Shown here: positions 1 through 10,100 of the stretch, piece by piece | How the letters are laid out: the number at the start of each line of letters is the position of its first letter | Numbering within the stretch: position 1 is the stretch's first letter | NCBI GenBank assembly: GCA_028753945.1 | Contig: JAPNXP010000001.1 | Span: 1,488,001 to 1,552,000 of the forward strand | Reading direction: 5' to 3' | DNA: 64,000 nucleotides | Source of the DNA: Hexactinellida sp. DTS-2022 | Lineage: Eukaryota; Porifera; Hexactinellida | Translations under genes and position numbers: made by a program | The notes under the pieces: model-generated | What the model was told of the DNA's origin: nothing | The model's database searches: none | What the model saw: the letters and a program-made list of their open reading frames with translations, nothing else

Positions 1-1062
1 CAGACGATAAAAACTCACTATTCAAGGGAGTAAAAAAATGAAAATAGGAATAAAAAAATGGGCCAGGAATAAAAAAATGGGCTTATAATATACCCTGGAT
101 GAAACCCTGGTGGAGTCAAGATAATAGTAAGATAATAATTTGTATAATTAACATTAAACCAACAACTAAACAAGTGAATTCTGTTTATGTACTAATTATG
201 CATTGATATAGTATACGTACTGTAATTAATTCGCAATTAATACATAAACACAATTGGCCCAAAGATCTTGTTAAACACTTCATGGAGTCAAGATGGAGGA
301 CTTCCTTTATAATAAAAGAATTGCTTAGATAAATATACAAGAAAGGTACCATTTGGAAATACATTCTTATGTTTAATATTGACACGCCAGTGTCTGTTAA
401 AGTCGACAATCGTTATCAGGAGTTAATCAGGGGCTTGAAGAGACACTTCTTCTGTGTATGAACTGAAGATAACCGATATTAACAGGTATTGGGGTTCTCG
501 ACAGAGAACAGAAGCCAATATTTCAAAATACAAATAACAATAATTCAAAAAGCGAAATAGTTTTGGAATTAATGAAAACACAGATGAAATGAATCAACTT
601 GCTGTCTCTAATCCCTGTAAATGTATCGCTATTTGCGGTTCTGTTGAAAAGATAAGGTTTACATGATGCACATCAACACGCTAAGACGATTTGATTATTT
701 ACTTGATAAACTTAAGTATTGAGAATGGATCAACAGGATTTCTCCCGAATCGGCTAACTCTCTAATCCCCATACAGATGTACGTGAGTGCTTGGAAAGAA
801 TTGGATTAATTCGCGTCGGAGGGACATGTCCCTCTGATTAAGAAACAAGAATACCCAGTCATTGCCTAGGTCTGCAATGAGGGAATCTATAACTGCCCAC
901 TTGCTAAACAACACTACTGTACACTACTGCAGTGTCTGCTATGCGATACATTTACACTCCAAACAAATATTCAAGCTGTTATTCAGGTTCCTGCTTGGAT
1001 CCTATTTGATTGCTATTCTCTCAAACATGTACAATACATGGCACCACAACCAATTCAGAATA
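1..1062. other. Intergenic sequence, no gene seen
   Basis: AT-rich sequence with short open frames only (longest 77 codons) and no recognisable protein motif. The first 80 bases hold an imperfect short repeat of the type 'aggaataaaaaaatg'. Confidence 0.5.
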
Positions 1063-1105
1063 CAGTCAACTCCGCTTAATAGAGCCACCTGTTAATAGAT
1101 TTATC
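1063..1105. repeat. Fragment of the CAGTCRACTCCGCTTAAT MITE
   Basis: The sequence after TA at 1061 matches the terminus of the complete pogo-like MITEs at 3478-3577 and 62190-62373. Only one end is present here, so it is a truncated copy. Confidence 0.55.
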
Positions 1106-1370
1106 CAATTTATGGTCCAATTTATCCAATTTATGGCTCCTTCTGGATAGGGCTCGTTCTTGTTATGGAATCCTGTGTTGTATGTGCCTCGAGGCAGTGG
1201 TCCCAACCATGCTTTCATTCAGACAAATATTTCTGCTCGCCTGGATTAAGTTTGATCTCGCTCACACGCGCATAAAATACTAAATTTGTATAACCTCACA
1301 TAGGTTCTGCTCTTCTGTGATAAAGATAGCCGCATCTTAAGTTAAATTGAAAACATTTAAGTAGACACGT

Positions 1371-1674
1371 CAGAGATGCAGCGGTCCGGCAATTTCATAG
1401 ACCGGGCGGACCGTCATTGAGTTTTTTCTGGACGTTCCAGACAGTGGCTAATTATATCCACTTGTGTTTATAAGATACTTATTATTTATGTGCTTGTGAA
1501 CAATGGTAATAACGGATTGGAGACTGATAGTTTGTCCAATCTAGGATGAGTCCAGACCGATATCCGGTAGAGACCGTTAAATCGCTAATTTGGACCGATC
1601 CAGACCGCACTTGAAAATAAGCGGACCGCACCGACCTGAAACCGCTCGGTCCGGTCCAAATCGCTGCATCTCTG
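1371..1674. mobile_element. hAT-like MITE (CAGAGATGCAGCG termini)
   Basis: A 304-bp element with inverted ends CAGAGATGCAGCG / CGCTGCATCTCTG. It is flanked by 8-bp direct repeats agacacgt (1363-1370) and agtcacgt (1675-1682), seven of eight matching. The paralogous position at about 6470-6485 lacks it, giving a natural empty site. The interior is rich in GGACCG motifs. An 8-bp duplication and CAG...CTG ends are typical of hAT non-autonomous elements. Confidence 0.8.
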
Positions 1675-1825
1675 AGTCACGTTAGTGCATACATAATGTG
1701 TCCATAGTTATTAATCTATATTCAGGTTATTGAACAATACATAATCCGTTGGCTTAAAATAAGTATAAATATACTTCAATGATATGAAAACAGCAGTTAA
1801 AATTCTGCACATCTACAATTTTACA

Positions 1826-2956
1826 ATGATCGACTGGCAAGCAATTGTTGATGTAATTCTTACAATAAGCTTGATTTTAACATTATGTTTAAATCTGGGT
1901 TGGCTGATTAAGTGTATAATTAAGTTATGTGCTGTTTTCAGGAAGTATCAAACTTGCAAACGAACTCCGAATCTTCATCCCATCCATAGAGACGTCCAAT
2001 ATCTCTCTCAACAGAGGAAGCTATACAATCTAGAGACACACCTTGTGAAGTATGCTCTCATCGTGCTTTGCATTAGTGTGGAACTGATTTTATTTATTTC
2101 AGTTGCTATATCAAGTATAATGTATTCTAAACTACATCTTAATCAGGAACAAGATGCGACTATTTCAAAAATTGAACAGGAATATCCCAACTGTAGTTTC
2201 AGTTATTCCCTTTCTCTGGTTTACTTCTTCCCTTATTATATCATTGCATTTAATATGAGTTTTCTTCTTATCTTCCTCTTGTTTGTCTGTTTATCAATCC
2301 TGACTCGGTACCTAGCGGCTAGATACTTCAACCATCCTTTTAGAACAATCCTCATCAAGTATCTGGTCTGGTTAAGTGTGCAATCTTTGGTTGTCTGTTT
2401 CTGCTCTACTAAATACACACTGGCATTCTCATTCATACTATTCCCATTGCTAATGATAATCAATTGGTTAGTTCTGTTGAGGGACAATCGGCTGCTCAGC
2501 AGAAATCTTAAATCCCATCTGAGAGAGATTAAGCTGTTTGGGAATAACAAGAGACTATACAGGGAACATTTGTTCGCATTTAGGTTCTATCACATCTTTC
2601 AGAAGGTATTACTTTTGTCTTTCTTCTTTCTTTCACTTCTCGGCATCTTTATTAAAATATTCAATCTCTGTTCTATTATTTTTGACTCGTACTGTATTGT
2701 CAATGTTGTTTACGGTTTCAACATTTCTATTGACTCTCCCTACTTCCATCCCTCTCATACTAAGGCTGTGTTATACCAATATTGGATTATTATTAACCCC
2801 GTACTTGGTTGCATCTACTCACTCTCAACGCTATTTCCATTGATTTTCATAACAATATTTCCATTGATTCATGAATGCTTTAAGAGATACAAGTATCGTA
2901 ATGTTGTATACAGATACAATTATGATAATATACAGCCTCTGCTGAGAAGACAGTAG
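1826..2956 (+). CDS. Putative seven-transmembrane receptor-like protein, copy A
   Basis: An intronless 376-aa protein that I do not recognise. It has seven hydrophobic segments at about residues 6-34, 75-100, 126-160, 172-194, 197-218, 258-285 and 318-350. Positive residues concentrate in the loops after helices 1, 3 and 5 and in the tail, so the positive-inside rule predicts an outside N terminus and inside C terminus, the topology of a G-protein-coupled receptor. Helix 3 ends in LTRYLAARY (159-167), in the place where rhodopsin-type receptors carry DRY. An upstream in-frame ATG exists at 1784, but copy B has a frame change there, so the shared ATG at 1826 was chosen. Copy B (6629-7759) differs at about 21 residues, and a broken third copy lies at 58778-59800. 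Receptor function is inference; a transporter or other multipass protein is possible. Confidence 0.75.
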   Translation: MIDWQAIVDVILTISLILTLCLNLGWLIKCIIKLCAVFRKYQTCKRTPNLHPIHRDVQYLSQQRKLYNLETHLVKYALIVLCISVELILFISVAISSIMYSKLHLNQEQDATISKIEQEYPNCSFSYSLSLVYFFPYYIIAFNMSFLLIFLLFVCLSILTRYLAARYFNHPFRTILIKYLVWLSVQSLVVCFCSTKYTLAFSFILFPLLMIINWLVLLRDNRLLSRNLKSHLREIKLFGNNKRLYREHLFAFRFYHIFQKVLLLSFFFLSLLGIFIKIFNLCSIIFDSYCIVNVVYGFNISIDSPYFHPSHTKAVLYQYWIIINPVLGCIYSLSTLFPLIFITIFPLIHECFKRYKYRNVVYRYNYDNIQPLLRRQ

Positions 2957-3075
2957 ATTATATTATTCTATATTTGTTATTATAATATTTGTGATTGATT
3001 TTGTTTTAAAAATGTATTGTGTTCCCTATTCCTCTATTTATTAAGTTATTCCAATTAAATTTAGTATAGTTGAGA

Positions 3076-3437
3076 CCTAAGTTGTTTAATACGTCTTTTA
3101 TTGTCTACGTATTACGTATAATACGTATAATGTAATACGTATTATACGTATACCTTACTTATAATATCGAGCTCATTGAATTTGATTTGAATAACTTTTG
3201 GTTTAATCGTTATTCTTTTATTGTTAATCGACTCGTAGTATAGTTTGTATAGTACAAATATTATTATTTGTTAGATGTTGTTTTTACAACAAGAATTAGA
3301 AATATTCTATTGAATTTACTTCAAAGATATCCCTGGTTGATCATAGATTTAACGTATAATACGTACTGGTGGATAGCGTATCACGTATAATACGTATTAT
3401 ACGTATTATACGCAATACTCGTATTAAACAACTTAGG
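3076..3437. mobile_element. MITE with CCTAAGTTGTTTAATACG termini
   Basis: A 362-bp element with matching inverted ends (CCTAAGTTGTTTAATACG and its complement) and an interior dominated by overlapping 'acgtataatacgtatt' palindromes. It is flanked by the 6-bp direct repeat ttgaga (3070-3075 and 3438-3443). The second duplication copy reads straight through the site at about 7870 ('agttaagactg'), confirming insertion. The superfamily is not clear to me. Confidence 0.8.
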
Positions 3438-3477
3438 TTGAGACTGTCAAAACTATAGCTATTTAGAATATCATATA

Positions 3478-3577
3478 CAGTCGACTCCGCTTAATTGATT
3501 ACCTCGAGACCAGATTTCTTTGGCCCGATTAAGCGGAGAAATTTCTTAACCAGTGACTCTATTAAGCGAGTCGACTG
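3478..3577. mobile_element. Pogo/Tc1-mariner-type MITE, 100 bp
   Basis: Palindromic element beginning CAGTCGACTCCGCTTAAT and ending in the complement, flanked by TA on both sides (3476-3477, 3578-3579). The same family occurs at 7908-8207 and 62190-62373. TA duplications with CAG...CTG ends are usual for Tigger/pogo-type non-autonomous elements. Confidence 0.8.
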
Positions 3578-4199
3578 TATATCTAAATCTGTTACAACTA
3601 CTGTAAATCGCTACAAAATACTATCCTATAGTAAATTATAGGTTCGCACTCCACTTTTGATTATCGAAATAGGGAGCGCGCTGCAAATTTGCAAATTTAC
3701 TGCGAATTGACCAAAATTGAGGAGCTTAATTAAGTACTATACAATGGTTTACTAAGTTGTGAATTTGTATGCAAAATAAATTTGAAAATTTCTATTTAAA
3801 ATGTAGACGAAATCCCCCAAATTTTTTGCAAAATTTGAATTTACTATTACGTCGGAGGTTCATAGTGCTGTATTTCCTAAAGTATTTGTTGAATTTCAGG
3901 ATTAAATTTGCTGTGAATACCGACAACATATAAAATACTCGTTTGTATACAATATCGCATGTTTCATTTACATTTTGATTTATTTTGCTTTATTCTTAAG
4001 TATTCAGTTAAGTTGTCTCATTCTTGTTAAACTCTCTTTACAGAAAGAGTAGGTATATTACCTGTCTCTGAATAGTAAGCGAAGCAATAATTTATTCCAT
4101 TGATTAGCTAAGTTATGATTTTGTTAATTAAACTTAGTTTTGCTAAAAGAACAAAAGCATAACAGATTAGCATTTACAATCCAAATATAATCAAATACT

Positions 4200-5900
4200 G
4201 ATAGCATATAACTGGTTGACAATCCAAAGAATATTGCAAAACTCGTATCTGACTTCCAGGGGATTCGAACCTGGACCCCACTGGTTGGCTTATGGCGCCG
4301 CCAGACTCCAAAGCGGTGATGTGTTACTTTATGGAATGACTACCCCCCTTGTAAGAAATCCTGGATCCGTCCCTGGGTTGATATTGGATTTAATAAAAAC
4401 AAGTATGAAGTTACCACCAAATTCCTTAATTATGTTAAGCCCACTGTGCTGACTAACAAAGCAAGTATATTTAATTGCACAGGTACATTATTGATTACTG
4501 GCCATCGGGATATATGCTTTCAGTATTGTAATCAACTATACACAGTTTGTGATATCATAAACGAGATGAATTACTTGAATGTATATAAAATGATAATTTA
4601 TTATGCTTTCACTTTAATCAAATTATGTAATGTGGTTGCTTTGGGTATTTTCAATGGGATTTCTTTCAAAAATACTTTAGGATAGCGATACATTATGTAG
4701 ACATTACACTGATTACATGAATCATTTTGTAATACATTTTACACTATATTGTTATTACCACATAAAAGTGTCCCTCTGACTCTCTACCTTGAATGCAGAA
4801 ATAATGTGAGATACCACATGTGTAATCTCGATGAGAAACATAGGAGTCTATCCTAGACATATACCATGGTATTGATAACCTATAAGTCTTAAATACCTAT
4901 CTAAAGTATTTTTAGTTATTTACTTACTTTATTTTTTAATTTTTAATCCTTAACACACTTTCGAGCTCCCTGTGGTCTGGGGTCTCGACCTATGCCCAGT
5001 TGCATGTTGGCCTCCATAAATCGGCTCTGAAGGTTGGGATACTCTGCTTTACAATCTGCTTTACACAGCATTGTTAGCAGATTGTCTGCTTTACACGTCC
5101 GAATGCATCTTAAATCTGCTAATCTGCTTCAAGCGTCCGTTAGTCTATCTGGTCTGTGAAAATATCTTCAATGGAATCCTACAATACATTTTGACTCCAC
5201 TACAACCTGGGTATACCTGGCTCAGCTGTTTCTTACGTCATCAGTATGTACTTAATTTATTTGTTAATATTCATGCACATAAGATTCTCTCCTGTGCACA
5301 TCTCTACAGCAGTTGAATTCAAAACTAAATTATTAGTGGATGGTCTCATATTGCTAAGAACTCAATTCCAGCCATGATAAGGACTAATATTAGTGCCATC
5401 TTTGTGAATATATTGTCCATACTGTTACTGTTATTATAAATCTGGACTAACATTAGCAATATATTCTATAATATTTTCTTTATGGTTTGTATAATACCTA
5501 CTGATAATGGATTACAGTAGCGCAATTTCAGTTCGTGTTAGACATCTGCTGGGACCAAATGACTCTTCTGGTGCTAGGAAATCTGCTTTATTTGTTATAA
5601 TATTTGGCGAATCGGTAATGATGGTTATCTACTTTGGAACAATGTTGTTAGCTCAACCTTTACATTAGCTGTTCTCAATATATACATCAACTTTGCTGAA
5701 GAACTCTATTACAGTATATTATTTCTCCTATTGCTAGCTCGGTTACATTATGTTCTTACGACAGGGCATTATGAATGTGTGTGGTATCTCACTCACTCTT
5801 GCTGCCCGTAAATTCATCTTTTTGTTTGTGTTGGGATTTATAATGGAATACCTTCTCGTTAAACTAGATACCTTATAATTTGGGCTGGTGGGAATTCGCC
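4200..5900. other. Unique sequence between the duplication copies, no gene seen
   Basis: No convincing protein gene; open frames are below about 82 codons and show no motif. A short 'tctgctttaca' repeat lies near 5044-5100. The only recognisable item is the tRNA-like stretch at 4250-4321. Confidence 0.45.
4250..4321 (-). ncRNA. tRNA-like / SINE-like stretch with perfect B box
   Basis: The minus strand contains a perfect pol III B box (GGTTCGAATCC) inside a good T-arm (CCAGG stem, TTCGAATC loop, CCTGG stem). The putative acceptor arms do not pair and no convincing A box lies at the expected distance. It is therefore more likely a decayed tRNA or tRNA-derived SINE than a working tRNA. Confidence 0.35.
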
Positions 5901-6054
5901 GACTTTCCTGGGAAGCATAAAATTTGTTTTAATATTTTGAAAATACACACGAGTTAACAATCAAATAAGATGTCACGTTTTCTATTGTTTCTATTGGTTT
6001 AGTTGAAATTGCCGTTAGTAAAATTTCTTCAGCCAATTTATGGGTCCTTCTGGC

Positions 6055-6233
6055 CAGGGGTGGCGCCAGGATTTCACCGACAGGGGGGCTAAGATCCCCA
6101 ACGGAGGGGAGCTAAATAGAGGGACGTGATCAGATATCAGCTGCCCCGTATAAACTTTCCCCGACGGGGAGGAAAAGGTTCCCCGACGGGGGGGCTATTG
6201 CCCCTCCTGCCCCCCCCCCTAGCGCCACCCCTG
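6055..6233. mobile_element. hAT-like MITE (CAGGGGTGGCGCCAGG termini)
   Basis: A 179-bp G/C-rich element with ends CAGGGGTGGCGCCAGG and CCTAGCGCCACCCCTG. It is flanked by a perfect 8-bp direct repeat cttctggc (6047-6054 and 6234-6241). Copy 1 of the duplication lacks it at about 1140-1150. It has runs of G and C in the middle. Confidence 0.88.
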
Positions 6234-6628
6234 CTTCTGGCTAGGGCCAGAAGAGCCAGAAGCCCTCATTCTTGTTATAACATTGTGCGTTCTATGTGCC
6301 TCGAGGCAGTGGTCCCTAACATGCTTTCATCCAGACAAATTTCTGCTCGCCTGGATTAAGTTATTGCTCGCTCACACGCGCAAAAAATACTCAATTTGTA
6401 TAACCTCTCGTAGGTTCTGCTCCTCTGTGACATACATAGCCGAATCTTAAGTTAAATTGAGAACATTTACTTAGACACGTTCTAATACATACTTGAAGTG
6501 TGTCCATAGTTATTAATCTATATTCAGGTTATTGAACAATATGTAATCCGTTGGCTTAAAATATGTATAAATATACTTCAATGATATGAAAACAGCAGTT
6601 AAAATTCTGCACATCTACAATTTTAATA

Positions 6629-7759
6629 ATGATCGACTGGCATGCAATTGTTGATGTAATTCTTTCAATAAGCTTGATTTTAACATTATGTTTAAATCTG
6701 GGTTGGCTGATTAAGTGTATAATTAAGTTATGTGCTGTTTACAAGAATTATCAAACTTGCAAACGAACTCCCAATCTTCATCCCATCCATAGAGACGTCC
6801 AATATCTCTCTCAACAGAGGAAGCTATACAATCTAGAGACACACCTTGTGAAGTATGCTCTCATTGTGCTTTGCATTAGTGTCGAACTGATTTTAATTAT
6901 TTCGGTTGCTATGTCAAGTATAATGTACATTAAACTACATCTTAATCAGGAACAAGATGCGACAATTTCAAAAATTGAACAGGAATATCCTAACTGTGTT
7001 TTCAGTTATTCCCTTTCTCTGGTTTACTTCTTCCCTTATTATATCATTGCATTTAATATGATTTATCTCCTTATCTTCCTCTTGTTTGTCTGTTTATCAA
7101 TCCTGACTCGGTACCTAGCGGCTAGATACTTCAATCATCCTTTTAGAACAATCCTCATCAAGTATCTGGTCTGGTTAAGTGTGCAGTCTTTGGTTGTCTG
7201 TTTCTGCTCTACTAAATACACACTGGCATTCTCATTCATACTATTCCCATTGCTATCGATAATCAATTGGTTAGTTCTGTTGAGGGACAATCGGCTGCTC
7301 AGCAGAAATCTTAAATCCCATCTGAGAGAGATTAAGCTGTTTGGGAATAACAAGAAACTATACAGGGAACAGTTGTTCGCATTTAGGTTATATCACATCT
7401 TTCAGAAGGTATTACTTTTGTCTTTCTTCTTTCTTTCACTTCTCGGCATCTTTATTCAAATATTCAATCTCTGTTGTATTATTTTTGACTCGTACTGTAT
7501 TGTCAATGTTGTTTACGGGTTCAACATTTCTATTGACTCTCCCTACTTCCATCCCTCTCATACTAAGACTGTGTTACATCAATATGGGATTATTATTAAC
7601 AACGTACTTGGTTGCATCTACTCACTCTCAACGCTATTTCCATTGATTTTCATAACAATATTTCCATTGATTCATGAATGCTTTAAGAGATACAAGTATC
7701 GTAATGTTGTATACAGATACAATTATGATAATATACAGCCTCTGCTGAGAAGACAGTAG
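6629..7759 (+). CDS. Putative seven-transmembrane receptor-like protein, copy B
   Basis: A tandem paralogue of the gene at 1826-2956, also 376 aa and intronless, about 94% identical by eye. Both reading frames are intact and all seven hydrophobic segments, the basic inner loops, the LTRYLAARY motif after helix 3 and the C-terminal YRYNYDNIQPLLRRQ are kept. Substitutions cluster at residues 37-40, around 144-145 and in the segment before helix 7 (313-325), which would lie outside or at the membrane surface. A one-base insertion just upstream ('tttaataatgatcg') breaks the longer frame possible in copy A and fixes the ATG at 6629. Function unknown; GPCR-like by topology only. Confidence 0.75.
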   Translation: MIDWHAIVDVILSISLILTLCLNLGWLIKCIIKLCAVYKNYQTCKRTPNLHPIHRDVQYLSQQRKLYNLETHLVKYALIVLCISVELILIISVAMSSIMYIKLHLNQEQDATISKIEQEYPNCVFSYSLSLVYFFPYYIIAFNMIYLLIFLLFVCLSILTRYLAARYFNHPFRTILIKYLVWLSVQSLVVCFCSTKYTLAFSFILFPLLSIINWLVLLRDNRLLSRNLKSHLREIKLFGNNKKLYREQLFAFRLYHIFQKVLLLSFFFLSLLGIFIQIFNLCCIIFDSYCIVNVVYGFNISIDSPYFHPSHTKTVLHQYGIIINNVLGCIYSLSTLFPLIFITIFPLIHECFKRYKYRNVVYRYNYDNIQPLLRRQ

Positions 7760-7907
7760 ATTATATTATTCTATATTTGTGTATTTTTGTAATTGATTTT
7801 GTTTTAAAGATGTATTGTGTTCCCTATTCCTCTACTTATTTAGTTATTCCAATTAAATTTAGTATAGTTAAGACTGTCAAAACTATAGCTATTTAGAATA
7901 TCATATA

Positions 7908-8207
7908 CAGTCGACTCCGCTTAATTGATTACCTCGAGACCATATTTCTTTGGCCCGGTTAAGCGGATAAATTTATTAACCGGTGGCTCCAGGGGTTTAT
8001 CCAGGAGCGCGCCATACGCCTAAAGGCGTATAAATTGGGATATGTTAGCGTTAGGAGCGCGAAAACTGCCGAAAGTCTCCATTGAGTAATACAAAACTAA
8101 CATTTTAGGCGTACATAATTCATACTCTATTGACCTTAGGACAGTTAGGAGTGTTCAATTCTAAACCTGTATAATACCCTGGGTGGCTCTATTAAGCGAG
8201 TCGACTG
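7908..8207. mobile_element. Pogo-type MITE interrupted by a hAT-like MITE
   Basis: Same family and position as 3478-3577 in the duplication, with CAGTCGACTCCGCTTAAT ends and flanking TA. It is enlarged to 300 bp by the nested insertion at 7990-8181, which happened after the duplication. Confidence 0.85.
7990..8181. mobile_element. hAT-like MITE nested in a pogo-type MITE
   Basis: A 192-bp element beginning CAGGGGTTTATCCAGGAGCG and ending TATAATACCCTG, flanked by a perfect 8-bp repeat ggtggctc (7982-7989 and 8182-8189). A relative lies at 20924-21105. The interior repeats 'ggagcgcg' and 'ggcgta' motifs. Confidence 0.88.
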
Positions 8208-8265
8208 TATATCTAAATCTGTTACAACTACTGTAAATCTTTATAAAATACTATCTTATAGTAAA

Positions 8266-8952
8266 CTAGCCGGGTGCCCGCGCATCGCCGCGGTATTCAA
8301 TGAGTTTATGATTAGAAATATTACCGATATGTAATATTATATGACGGATATGACGGAAGTTAAAAATATTGTAAACAATTGTATTAATATTACGGGGACC
8401 ATAGGAATGAGACTATTGACAACTCAATGAAAGCTGAAATTTTATTGGTTAAATTATGTCAGCTATAGCAAGGGACATTGAATTGTTGTTTTCTTTCATA
8501 CACAATTGACCCATTGAATTATAGACCAATAAAACTCGAGTCAGAATAATGTGAAAACTCTGCAATCTTTTAGGTCAAGGTCGGTACCCTCGCAAAGTGT
8601 GAAAAATATGCATGTGGTAAATTGCAAATTATGCATTATATCGACTTTAAAATATCATATTTGGATTCCTCATAAACTAAAACCTAGATTGTACGTTTGA
8701 AATGTTTTTCTAGCAGCACTGTGAACTTTTGATAATTCCCATTGGAATGTATGGGAAGGTGCCAAAAAAATCACATATTTTGAGTTAACTTCGCGAGGAA
8801 TGTAAATATCTCTTAAAATCTCCTTATTCATGGTGGTGGGATAACTCCTAGATGGCATACAAATTTTGGTTCAGATCTGTTGTGAACTCTCGGAGGAGAT
8901 GTGAGGGCAGACACACACACACACACAAACCTACTACTTTATATATATAGAT
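8266..8952. mobile_element. Helitron/HINE-like insertion without target duplication
   Basis: A 687-bp insertion relative to copy 1, starting 'ctagccgggtgcccgcgc' and ending with a (CA)n tract and 'atatatatagat'. Copy 1 reads 'agtaaattatagg' at this place, so no target duplication beyond one or two ambiguous bases was made. A microsatellite followed by a TATAGAT end is shared with the elements at 43147-44099 and 62045-63385. Lack of a duplication fits a Helitron/helentron-type mechanism. The short minus-strand open frame inside (8670-8858) has no recognised product. Confidence 0.6.
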
Positions 8953-9769
8953 TATAGGTTCGCACTCCACTTTTGATTATCGAAATAGGGAGTGAGCTGC
9001 AAATTTGCAAATTTACTGCGAATTGACCAAAATTGGGGAGCTTAATTAAGTACTATACAATAGTTTACTAAGTTGTGAATTTGTATGCAAAAGAAATTTG
9101 AAAATTTCTATTTAAAATGTAGGCGAAATCCCCCAAATTTTTTGCAAAATTTAAATTTACTATTACGTCGGAGGTTTATCGTGCTGTATATCCTAAAGTA
9201 TTTTGAATTTCAGGATTAAATTTGCTGTGAATACAGACAACATATAGAATACTCGTTTGTATACAATATCGCATGTTTCATTTACATTTTGATTTATTTT
9301 GCTTTATTCTTAAGTATTCTGTTAAATTGTCTCATTCTTGTTAAACTCTCTTTGCAGAAAGAATTGTGTGTAGTAGGTATAATACCTTTCTCTGAATAGT
9401 AAGCAAACCATTATTCCATTGATTAGCTAAGATATTATTTTGTTAATTAAAATTAGTTTTGCTAACAGAACAAAAGCATAACAGATTAGCATTTGAAATC
9501 CAAATGTAATCATATATATTTATTTGCTATTTGTTATCATATATAACTGATAACAATACTGATAGCATATCAATGATAGACATTACCAATATATTAATGC
9601 TAGTTTGGATATCAGTTTTCAACTGATATGCATCATGTAATAAAAATAATTTTATGTTCTAAAACGTGTTTGTCCAAACTTTAAAAACTAATCAAATTTT
9701 TTCCTTATGCGATTGGAGAACTCTTTTCACCATATAACAATGGAGAAAATACAATACTTAATATATACG

Positions 9770-10100
9770 AACCCTTCTGTCTCGGTCGCTTTGCGACGGA
9801 TCGTTGCTACGCACCTCAAGTTAACGGCCGCTTTGCGGCCTACTCCTCACTAAACAATTGATTTTAGTCAGCAAATATTTGCCATAGTTATTTACGTCCC
9901 CTTCAAAAAATTCAATACTTTTAATTTGTTTACCTTTAATACCCGTTGGAAGCTGGCTTCTGAGTTCATTTTGATTTTGGAATAATTTATTTCCCTATTT
10001 TAGTAAACAACAACATTAAATATTCATATTAGAATTTTTAATGGGGAATTCGTAATCAGCATACTTGTTTACCAATTGTAACATTTGGAAGTTAGCTTTG
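9770..10100 (+). mobile_element. HINE/pearl-like repeat, plus-strand 5' part
   Basis: Begins with the hairpin-rich module 'ctcggtcgctttgcgac' and 'cggccgctttgcggcc', followed by one unit of the roughly 140-bp repeat ('cttgtttacc', 'acccgttg'). It is cut off by the palindrome starting at 10100. The same module is at 43155-43240 and 62050-62110. Confidence 0.65.

Larger units (their letters stand above)
1128..4200. repeat. Tandem segmental duplication, copy 1
   Basis: This stretch, including the seven-helix gene at 1826-2956 and its flanks, recurs in the same orientation at about 6034-9565. Landmarks shared in the same order are the 'gtgcctcgaggcagtggtcc' segment, 'gaacaatacataatccgttg', the whole gene, a TACAGTCGACTCCGC MITE and 'ttataggttcgcactccac'. 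Copy 1 alone has the insertions at 1371-1674 and 3076-3437. Copy 2 alone has those at 6055-6233, 7990-8181 and 8266-8952. Confidence 0.9.
6034..9565. repeat. Tandem segmental duplication, copy 2
   Basis: Second copy of the block at 1128-4200, about 4.9 kb downstream in the same orientation. It carries the intact paralogous gene at 6629-7759 and private insertions at 6055-6233, 7990-8181 and 8266-8952. Confidence 0.9.

Noticed and set aside
1826-2956. Insect-type gustatory or odorant receptor
   Set aside because: Charge distribution gives an outside N terminus, opposite to insect receptors, and the TYhxxxxxQF-type signature before helix 7 is absent.
4250-4321. Functional tRNA gene
   Set aside because: B box is perfect, but the acceptor stem does not pair and the A box is missing at the right distance; kept only as tRNA-like.
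4216-4452. Small open frame across the tRNA-like stretch
   Set aside because: Overlaps the B-box region on the opposite strand and has no protein-like features.
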